NCBI GenBank assembly: GCA_006503475.1
Contig: RSEH01000181.1
Coordinates: 32,839-96,838, forward strand
Source: Stentor roeselii
Lineage: Eukaryota > Ciliophora > Heterotrichea > Heterotrichida > Stentoridae
Direction: 5' to 3'
Length of the DNA stretch: 64,000 bases
Shown in pieces: positions 9,600 to 17,228 of this stretch. A model generated the notes under the pieces. That model worked only from the letters and a program-made list of their open reading frames with translations. It had not been told where the DNA came from and did not search any database. Made by a program: the position numbers and the translations under genes. Position 1 is the stretch's first letter. The number at the start of each line of letters is the position of its first letter.

Positions 9600-10156
9600 C
9601 CTAATAAGGTATTAATTCTATTCTGAATATCACTGTCAAGTTGAACAGCATTTCTCATGATTCTTGCCTGGTTATACCTATATTTCGGCAGTCTGCTTCT
9701 TTTTTCTTCAGTCGAAACAGCTTCATCGACGTAGACCATCTGGAGATTGTTGGCAGTTCCCGAAACGACAGGCATAGGCCAGGCAGTGAAGACGACAGGC
9801 GGCAAGATGACACTAGGAACGACTTCATCTTCTTCCAACTTCTGTCTTTTGCTCGGTTGGCCGAGGGCTCTTTGCTCAATCAAAGACTGAGGCACGCCGT
9901 CCATGCCAAAGACGTCTAATTCAATAGCGTCTCTTCCGGCTTTCGCATTTGGAACTTTAAGCACTTGTTCTTTATGCACTTGCAAGACGTGCGTCGCCAT
10001 TGAAGCCGCTGTGCTGAACTTCTTGTGGCAAGCGTGACATGAGAAATGACGGGCCTTTTGATGCTGGTGCAATACAAATTCGTCGTCGAAGTCTCGGTCG
10101 CAGTAGTAACAGAAGGGCTTCAGGAATTTCACCTTGTGCTTGTTTTTTCGACCCAT
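9596..10156 (-). CDS. ZNF207: BuGZ/ZNF207-like C2H2 zinc-finger protein
   Basis: 186 residues. [19 protein letters not shown] and [19 protein letters not shown] almost copy the start of animal ZNF207 (BuGZ). Zinc finger 1 is C16-C19-H32-H37 and finger 2 is C40-C43-H56-H61, followed by [15 protein letters not shown] and [12 protein letters not shown], also family hallmarks. In animals BuGZ binds microtubules and Bub3, helping spindle assembly and chromosome alignment, and it also acts in splicing. The protein is much shorter than animal BuGZ (nearly 500 aa). Only a hydrophobic Pro-containing stretch ([16 protein letters not shown]) remains of the low-complexity region, and I cannot point to a GLEBS Bub3-binding motif. 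The C-terminus [14 protein letters not shown] is basic. The next gene upstream ends 12 bp away on the same strand. Confidence 0.92.
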   Translation of the reverse strand: MGRKNKHKVKFLKPFCYYCDRDFDDEFVLHQHQKARHFSCHACHKKFSTAASMATHVLQVHKEQVLKVPNAKAGRDAIELDVFGMDGVPQSLIEQRALGQPSKRQKLEEDEVVPSVILPPVVFTAWPMPVVSGTANNLQMVYVDEAVSTEEKRSRLPKYRYNQARIMRNAVQLDSDIQNRINTLLG

Positions 10157-10168
10157 TTGGTTAATTCA

Positions 10169-11362
10169 TTAATGGAAAAATTTTGGCTTGGGGGATTGAA
10201 GGATCAAGGATATGTTTGGATTTAGTGATTTCGGATAGGCTTTGGTTGGATAAGAACTTCTTGGGCTTGGGCATTGGCTTGAATGTGGCAAAGATGATGG
10301 GCTTGGTAGAGGAAAATTATAGGATGAGTGAACGGGGTTGAGATTGGAATGGATTGAATTTGAAGTGAATATTGCAAGCTTTTCACGGATTTGAAAGAGA
10401 TGAGAACGGATTTCTGATGGGTTTAAAACGTCGAGCGATGAAAGCACTTTTTCGGTTAGGCTTTGAAGGTCGGGGATTAGTGAAGGGAGAGAAAACTTTG
10501 GGTGGGGCTTGGGAGATCGGGAGAAGGGAAGTTTTGAGGATTGTGGTTTTGGGGAAAAGTCGGAATGTAAGGAGGAGTTTTCGCTTGAAGGGGTTGTTGA
10601 AATTAGAGATGTGCTTGACTTTAAGCTCTCGAATTCTTCTTTTTCTTTGTAAATATCGAGTTTTTCTTTTTTTAGCTTTTCGGATAATTCTTGTAGTTTC
10701 AGTTTCTTGATGATGAGTTTTTTCTTTTTTGCTTCAACAAGAATTTTCTCTTTCATCATTTCTTGCTTTTCCCACTCGATTTTCTGTAGAATCATTTCCT
10801 GTTTTTTCTGAAATTTCATTAAAATCATGTCAAAAGTGTTGAAATCCTGAAGATTTGACCTACGAAAATCCGGAAAAAACTCTTTAAACCCAAGGTCTTC
10901 TGAAGTGTCTTTAAAAAAAGAAGAAGATTCAATTTCAATTTCTTTAAAAGGTTTAAAGAAAGGGAGAAAATTAAGATTTTCTTCTAAATGTGCTTCTTTT
11001 TGATGAAAAGTGGAAACCAGGCCCGATAACTCATTTTTTGTTGAAAGTGAGTCGCTTTCGACAAGTTTTAAGTCGAAATGAATCTTTCCAAGTTTCAGTT
11101 TCTTTTGACAGGTAAAGCCACTTTCGAACTGGCTGATGAATTTTGTGAGGTCTGAGTGAAAAGCTCTTGCTTGGTTTAATGAGCAGTTGATTTTGTGGAA
11201 TTTTAGTAGACAAGGCTTCTCGATTAATAGTAAAATCAATTTTTTTATGAAAGTTTCTTGGTTTGAAGGCTCGATTAGGATGTTGAAACAGTCGTTAATT
11301 TTTTCGCTGATGTTTTGGAGAACATCTTGTTGGATTTTTTCTATCAGATCAGATTTATTCAT
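10169..11362 (-). CDS. Coiled-coil protein with Ser/Pro-rich tail, hypothetical
   Basis: 397 residues, not recognised. Residues 1-170 look globular or helical. Residues about 180-250 are a strongly basic/acidic coiled coil (WEKQEMMKEKILVEAKKKK). The last 140 residues are Ser/Pro-rich with many SP sites (SPKPQSS, SRSPKP, PSPSSLPHSS), typical of a disordered, kinase-regulated tail. There is no membrane segment. The gene sits 12 bp upstream of BuGZ on the same strand. A shared cytoskeletal role would be a guess. Confidence 0.75.
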   Translation of the reverse strand: MNKSDLIEKIQQDVLQNISEKINDCFNILIEPSNQETFIKKLILLLIEKPCLLKFHKINCSLNQARAFHSDLTKFISQFESGFTCQKKLKLGKIHFDLKLVESDSLSTKNELSGLVSTFHQKEAHLEENLNFLPFFKPFKEIEIESSSFFKDTSEDLGFKEFFPDFRRSNLQDFNTFDMILMKFQKKQEMILQKIEWEKQEMMKEKILVEAKKKKLIIKKLKLQELSEKLKKEKLDIYKEKEEFESLKSSTSLISTTPSSENSSLHSDFSPKPQSSKLPFSRSPKPHPKFSLPSLIPDLQSLTEKVLSSLDVLNPSEIRSHLFQIREKLAIFTSNSIHSNLNPVHSSYNFPLPSPSSLPHSSQCPSPRSSYPTKAYPKSLNPNISLILQSPKPKFFH

Positions 11363-11659
11363 AATTATGCAAACTATGAAGTTTATAAGAATTAGGCGAA
11401 ATAAGAGAAAATAAAATATTATACTTTTAAGTTATTCAGAGTAATTATGCAAATCATTGAATTTTTCAAAGAAATGATTTTTCTCATCATTGAATTTTAC
11501 TAATTCTATGAAATTATAAGTAAAGAAAATCCTCAGAAAAAAAACTTTCAATATTACCTTAAAACATTCAAGACAGATAAAAATGAAAGACATAAAATCC
11601 TTTATTCTACCTTCACTCTAATAACTTTCTCTTTATTATTAATCACTATTAACTGCTGA

Positions 11660-14600
11660 CTATTCATTAATATTATTCCCCTTTTTAGTATGCAGCCTAA
11701 CATTTTGCGCAGGGTTAGGAAAGTACAGCACCTGAGCCGAATTATAAATAAAATCAGGAATCAACGCCAAGACCGATCCAAGCAAAATCACAATCCAAGT
11801 CTTGAAATTTCCAAGAACCTCAAAGAAAAGTCCAGAGAACTCCGGCTGAAAGACCTTCGAAACAGCAACAGTATTCAAAACAATAGTCATAAAATAAAAC
11901 AGTAAAAAGCTCAACAAAATAGTAAACCTGTCTAAATATTACATTGAAAGCCCAGGCCAAAAAAGCGAAACCAAAAGTAACTTGAGATTAACAGTATGAA
12001 TCAACATAACAAAAGAAACCGTCGAGACCCAGAAGAGCCCGGGCATCCTTCCCTGTTCTTCTGACCCACTTTCACAAGAAACAACAGGAAGCCAATAAAT
12101 CCAGCAAGCGGACATAAAAGCAAACAAGACCCACTTCCAAAAGGTCTTAACTCCGAAATACGCCCCTTTTTGCCCAGCAGAGTAAAGAGCAGGGTACTGC
12201 AAACTCTTGCTAGGTTCCAAATCTCTCTCTAGAGTGCAAAAAGTCATACAAGGCCAACTTGTCCAGAAGACATTATACAACGAGGGCAGCCAGTCAAGAA
12301 AGTAGATTTGTCCACTGAAGCCATTAAAAAGTGCGAACCAAAATTCAGTGAACACTGAAATGAAGTTCTTGTAAAAGTAATACAAAATAAACAAAGTAAT
12401 TCGCAGATAAGCCAAACGACCATGAACCAACAAAAGTCTTGAAAGACTTTTAAACTCAGTAAAAGTGAACTCAGCTGCTTGCACTGCTTGAGTCCCTTCT
12501 TTACCCGCGATTCCTACTCCGATGTTCGCTTCTTGAATCATGCTGACGTCGTTTGCCCCGTCACCGATAGCCAAGGAAATCCAGGATCCGTAAGTCTTAG
12601 CAAGGCGGACCACGTACATCTTTTGTGAAGGAGAAACTCGACAACAGATGCAAGAACTAGAAACAAAGCCAAGACGGAAAAAGTCGTATTTGATGTCAGA
12701 TTCTAAAACGAATGAAAGAGCGATTCCGTTTATTACTATTGCAAGAGGCTTGGATTGATCGTTTTTTATTTTTTCTAATGTGGAAAAGTCGGACTCTCTT
12801 TGGATGCCTTGGCTGTTCATTATGTCTGTTAAGCGCTTTTTAGTGTCTTCTGCGGAATTTGTGAAGATTTCTTGAACGTCCATGTTTTCTTGAATCAAGT
12901 TGCATGATTTAGCGATTTCTATCGCGGTTTCTTCTTTGTCGCCTGTCAAGACCCATACGCGGATTGAGGCTTCCATTAAAATTTTTATGGTTTCTGGAAC
13001 ACCGTCTTGAAGCTTGTCTTCGATTGCTGAGGTACCGACTAGGATTAGGGAAGTTTCTAAAAGTTCTGCGTGGGTGTCTAGTTGATCATCTTTGTCAGCA
13101 GCGTTTGCTAATGTGATCTGATTCCATCCGTTTTTCCAGTTTAGGTAGTCGTCTTTTTGAAGTTCTTTGTAGGCGAAAACTAGAGTTCTTAGGCCTTGAA
13201 CTGCGAAATCGTGGAGATCTTCACGAGCTTTAGGGATGCCCTTAGAAGTAATAAGACCAATGACTTTCGTATCAGCTCCTTTGGTATACAAATAAATTTT
13301 CCCATTAGGTGCTCTAACAACAACCGACATTCTCTTACGATCAGAATTAAAAGGAATTTCAGTCATCAATTCCCAGACCTGATCTTCACCCTTGACACTA
13401 ATATAAATTTTTCCTTCAATTCGATCAGTCAAAACATACCCCAAATCCCTTGCAGCTTCAACAAGTGCAAGTTCATCAGGTGAAGAAGCATGATAAACAA
13501 GTTGATCAAAATGTCTTGCCGGGAATACCGAGTTACAAAGAACAAGCATCAAGCAAAATTCATTTAAAATCTCATGATCCGGATGTTGAATTTCATTCAA
13601 AACTTTCTGAAAATTTTCATCTTTCTCAATCCGGCCATTCAAGCTTCCATAACACTTTTCATTAATCCCACATTTCCTGAAGATCATTTCATTGCAAGTC
13701 AAAGTTCCAGTCTTATCACTGAAAACAAACTGAACCTGCCCTAGTTCTTCAATCAAGTCTGAAGCGCGACAGGCCGCAGGCCTGTCGGTATTTTCATTAT
13801 ACATCAAGACGTCGTTTTTTATGAAATTCGCGAGTAAAAGTCTAACAATTTCAAGAGCAACATAAAGAGAAATAGGAATCATATGAGAATACCCCACCCA
13901 ATACGTCAGTACTTTTAATATGAAAGTTTCTCCGTTGTCTCTGGGAAGGTCGATGTAAGAAGCGTCGTCGTTTTCTTGAAGCCAGGACTGTCCGATTCCA
14001 GCGAAAATAAAACAAATGAAAATTTGGAGGATAAAGACTGACCCTAAGATCCAGTTCATTTTCTTTTGAATTGTGCTGACTTTCGTTGGAGGCTTTTTAC
14101 TGTTCATCACGATTTTCGAGTCCTCGCCAGTGTAGACCGCGATTCCATAGACCCATTCAGTGTTTTTCAAGAGACATCCTCGAAGAAGTAGTTGTTTAAT
14201 GCTGAGAGATTCGGTTTTGTTTTGAAAATTCACGTTACAGTTCCATTTATTCAGGTTGAGGTTAGGGTTGTCGATTAATAAATCAAAATCCATGACTTGC
14301 ATCTGGTCTAAATTTTCTATTTTAACAGAATTATGCGCCAGGACTTTTTCTTTCAAGTTGGTTTCTCCGTCAAGGTTCATCGTGTTGACGAAAGCGATTC
14401 CTTTATCACTGCTATTGCCAACCATTAACAAATCAGCAGGAAATTCTTGATTTTCATTGATTTTCAGAAGGTCCCCAACTGAGATAAACTGAGACTCGAT
14501 TAATTCAAAGTTGTTTATATTTGAGTTGAATTTTAAGTACTTCTGAGTATTGACCTTCTTATCCTGTTGGTGTCTTGCGATGTCTTCATAGCCTTCTTTG

Positions 14601-14863
14601 AACATGGTGAAGACCAGCACAATTGCAAGAGTCCCTGCCAGTGAAAAGGGACTCTTGGGTGAGAAGGACATGAAGGAAAGAATCGACATGATTAAAAAGT
14701 AGACGTTGTTGATGCGCTTAAACTGCATTATCAGACTTTTCGGAGCCCAGGTCAGAGGAGTGTACCTCGCAGTGATCACTTTGTTAGATTTAAACTTCTC
14801 TGTCTGCATCAGTCTTCCCACGTGAATCCTTCTGAAGTTTTCAGTGATATTTTCATAATCCAT
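11660..14863 (-). CDS. P4-type ATPase, phospholipid flippase
   Basis: Spliced product of 1062 residues: exon 1 11943-14863, exon 2 11660-11927. It flips aminophospholipids from the outer to the cytosolic leaflet at the expense of ATP. Visible hallmarks are DGET (165-168) in the actuator domain, PISL (330-333) in TM4 where other P-type pumps have a charged or different ion motif, phosphorylated Asp383 in DKTGT, and the hinge motif GDGANDVSMI near the end of the P domain. About ten membrane spans are present. Exon 1 alone would end after TM8 or TM9 (LLVSLFWPGLSM). Splicing adds the last spans and a short polar tail. The usual partner is a CDC50 protein, not seen in this window. The ATG at 14863 lies only 3 bp from the stop of the F-box/LRR gene. 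Confidence 0.95.
11928..11942 (-). other. 15-nt intron of the P4-ATPase gene
   Basis: On the minus strand the intron reads GTAATATTTAGACAG. It splits an ATG codon after its second base (phase 2). Removing it joins the long ORF to 88 further codons carrying the final membrane spans expected for a P4-ATPase. Confidence 0.9.
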
Positions 14864-14866
14864 TTA

Positions 14867-16354
14867 TTACCTAATTGTTAGAGATAATGAACAATGTGGG
14901 TAGTTCGTCTTGAAATGGTTAATTATTCGCTTGTTTTCGTAAGGTTCAAGGACTTTCACGATCAGTTCACAAGTTTTCACTGTGCTTAAGAAACGTGTGT
15001 CTGATCTTTCTGAGATTTCGTCGTCTAGGTCTTCTGGGTAGTAAAGGGAAATGTGCTTTAAGGACTCGGGGAAATAAGTGTAGTCTGTTAGTCTTGCTGA
15101 CTTTAAGCTTGGCCAAGTTTCGAAGAGGAAAAGAAGAGAGTCTTTTGGAAGGTTGCAGCCGATGTGAAGAGGACTTGGCTGACTCTTTAAACTTAGCCAG
15201 AGGTTTAATGATGATGATGAGGTCCTGGGGGTGTCTTCTTGGAGGATCTCGATTTGAGATAATTTGCATTTTATCTCGATTTCTCTTGGAAGTTTACATT
15301 CTTGGTAGTATAGACGAAGGTCTAAAAGGGTTTTCATTGAAAATATATGCTGGGCTATTGAGTGAGAGAGGATTTGAAGATGTAGCTCGAGTTTTGTGAT
15401 TTGATGGAATTTTGTTGATAGGTTTAATGCTCCTATTTCGCCTATGTTGCCAAACCTTAACTCAGTCAGATGCTTTAAATGCAAAGTAGTATTGATATAA
15501 TTAAAAAAGTCATCATCAGCTAAAGTATCAAGAGCATTCAGCGAAGTAATATTAAACCCTTCTCTGATCATTAAAAATAAGCATTGAGAGTTAATCTTTT
15601 TGCAATTTTCAACATCCAAGACCAAAACTCTCTTCAAAGGCAGTGTAACCGCTTTTTTCATATGAGAAACCTGAAAATTCTTACAATCTTTCATAGAAAC
15701 ATGAGTTAAAAAAGGGTTTCTCTTAATAATCCTGACTAAAATTTCTCCAGTGATATCCTTAGTATAATTGAATTTGACTTTTCTAGTCAATTCACTGATC
15801 ATCATAGACCATCCACGACTGACAAGTCCAAAATCACCAATTTTTCCTCCAATAAATTGAAAAATAATTCGAATGACATCCAAATTAAGTTTATTCCAAA
15901 CACTTGTCTTCGGTTTTTTTCTAATCGCTTCTCTATCATCATGCTGATCCATCACTTTCCTCTTGCTTGGTCCTTGTTGCAAAGAAATCCAAAAGTGTCT
16001 TAAAGCCTCAACCGGTGCTTCTGAAATCAAAATCGATGTTTGCATCGATATCGTCGAAGCTGCTTTATACCCTTGCACTGAAGAGTCATAGTTGATTAGA
16101 ATTATTGTTAATCTTCCTTGATCAAGGCACTGTTTATATACAGAACTGATATTTTTCTCTGTGAAGACTTTTGGAATATAAGCGCTGGGGGGCAAGGTCA
16201 CTGATGAGTTCTTGGCGGTAATTGAAATAGTCAGGTTTTTGTTATTGTCATGCATTGAAATGTTGAATAAGGAGTTTTGGAACTTTGGACCTAATAGTTT
16301 GACACCGTTTCTTTCGATGCTGAGTCGGCATGAAAACCTGGAAACTAACTGCAT
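14867..16354 (-). CDS. F-box/leucine-rich-repeat-like protein
   Basis: 495 residues. Around residues 150-185 is an F-box-like helix set (WNKLNLDVIRIIFQFIGG, FGLVSRGWSMMISE), the module that docks on SKP1 in SCF ubiquitin ligases. The C-terminal 300 residues contain irregular leucine-rich repeats (LVLDVENCKKIN, LTELRFGNIGEIGALNL, LELHLQILSHS), the usual substrate-binding half. The first 130 residues form an unrecognised, mostly beta-like domain (FNISMHDNNKNLTISITAKN). It probably selects proteins for ubiquitylation, but the target is unknown. The chosen ATG is only 2 bp from the ATG of divergent TIP41, so the true start may be a later Met such as the one in ISMHD. The stop is TAA, 3 bp before the P4-ATPase start. 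Confidence 0.72.
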   Translation of the reverse strand: MQLVSRFSCRLSIERNGVKLLGPKFQNSLFNISMHDNNKNLTISITAKNSSVTLPPSAYIPKVFTEKNISSVYKQCLDQGRLTIILINYDSSVQGYKAASTISMQTSILISEAPVEALRHFWISLQQGPSKRKVMDQHDDREAIRKKPKTSVWNKLNLDVIRIIFQFIGGKIGDFGLVSRGWSMMISELTRKVKFNYTKDITGEILVRIIKRNPFLTHVSMKDCKNFQVSHMKKAVTLPLKRVLVLDVENCKKINSQCLFLMIREGFNITSLNALDTLADDDFFNYINTTLHLKHLTELRFGNIGEIGALNLSTKFHQITKLELHLQILSHSIAQHIFSMKTLLDLRLYYQECKLPREIEIKCKLSQIEILQEDTPRTSSSSLNLWLSLKSQPSPLHIGCNLPKDSLLFLFETWPSLKSARLTDYTYFPESLKHISLYYPEDLDDEISERSDTRFLSTVKTCELIVKVLEPYENKRIINHFKTNYPHCSLSLTIR

Positions 16355-16356
16355 AA
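16355..16356. promoter_or_regulatory. Bidirectional start region of F-box and TIP41 genes
   Basis: Only two bases (AA) separate the ATG of the F-box/LRR gene (minus) from the ATG of TIP41 (plus). If both starts are right, each promoter and 5' leader lies inside the other gene. Confidence 0.5.
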
Positions 16357-17193
16357 ATGGATTATTACAAAGCTGGACCCTGGGAAATCACCACTAGTCA
16401 AGGGATGATGATGGGAAGTGATGCTTTGGATTTATTGCAGGATGAGATTAAAGTCAAATTACCTGCTTTGATTTATAGAGATACTTATGCAAGGATTCAA
16501 CATGTTAGCTTACCTTTTAAGTTTGAGGTTAATACTAAACCTGCACTTGAACTTATTAGTTTGGAGAAGAGGGCTAGTCGATTGACTGCAGAAAACCCAG
16601 TTGATCAACTAACCTACATTCCAAAAGATGTAAAAGTTTCAATGTCCTCCCACTGGGAGAACCGAACAATTCCGAAGACCTCAACATTTTCAGAAGACTG
16701 CAAAGAGCAAATAGTAGCTCCAGTATTTAACTCAGGAAGTGACTGGACATACACAACTCTATACAAAGGATCTCCATTAGGTTCCTTCCAATTAGCACCC
16801 ACAGAAGAAAGTATTCCAATCCATCGTTTAGGTATGGACAACCCAATCCTCTGGGCAAGTGAAATCATTTTATATGAAGACGAGCTTGACGACAACGGGC
16901 AATGCAAGTTGACTTTCCGAGTCCGAGCAATGGGCGACTGTTTATTCGGCTTGCTTCGATTTTACCTGAGAGTTGACCACGTGATGGTCCGAATATGTGA
17001 CACTCGGCTGTTTATTGACTACTCTCAGAACACTCTTCTCCGTGAGTTTCAGGTAAAAGAAGCAAATTATGAAGACTTGCAAAGAACTGGATTTGACACA
17101 GGACCTTCCTGGACTTTAAACGCTCGTCAAAGTGACCTGGTCTTTGGAAGCTTGGGATTGGTGCATGCTTATAAAGATCGAGTTACCTTTTAA
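16357..17193 (+). CDS. TIP41: TIP41-like protein (PP2A-family phosphatase regulator)
   Basis: 278 residues. The conserved TIP41/TIPRL core is evident: TTLYKGSPLGSF, IPIHRLGMDNPILWASEIIL, YEDELDDNGQCKLTFRVRAM, FLRVDHVMVRICDTRLF style segments (the human protein has a similar ARLGPDNPI and FFLRVDNV.FR.YDTR pattern). TIP41 proteins bind the catalytic subunits of PP2A, PP4 and PP6 and influence TOR and DNA-damage signalling. The N-terminal GPWEIT aligns with the family's first strand, which supports the ATG at 16357. The gene starts 2 bp from the divergent F-box gene and ends 35 bp from the convergent anoctamin gene. The stop TAA is followed by TGA. Confidence 0.95.
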   Translation: MDYYKAGPWEITTSQGMMMGSDALDLLQDEIKVKLPALIYRDTYARIQHVSLPFKFEVNTKPALELISLEKRASRLTAENPVDQLTYIPKDVKVSMSSHWENRTIPKTSTFSEDCKEQIVAPVFNSGSDWTYTTLYKGSPLGSFQLAPTEESIPIHRLGMDNPILWASEIILYEDELDDNGQCKLTFRVRAMGDCLFGLLRFYLRVDHVMVRICDTRLFIDYSQNTLLREFQVKEANYEDLQRTGFDTGPSWTLNARQSDLVFGSLGLVHAYKDRVTF

Positions 17194-17228
17194 TGAATTA
17201 GACTAGATATGCTTTAGATGGACATTTT

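Noticed and set aside
11660-11917. Separate small membrane-protein gene
   Set aside because: Removal of the 15-nt intron makes it the C-terminal membrane part of the P4-ATPase.
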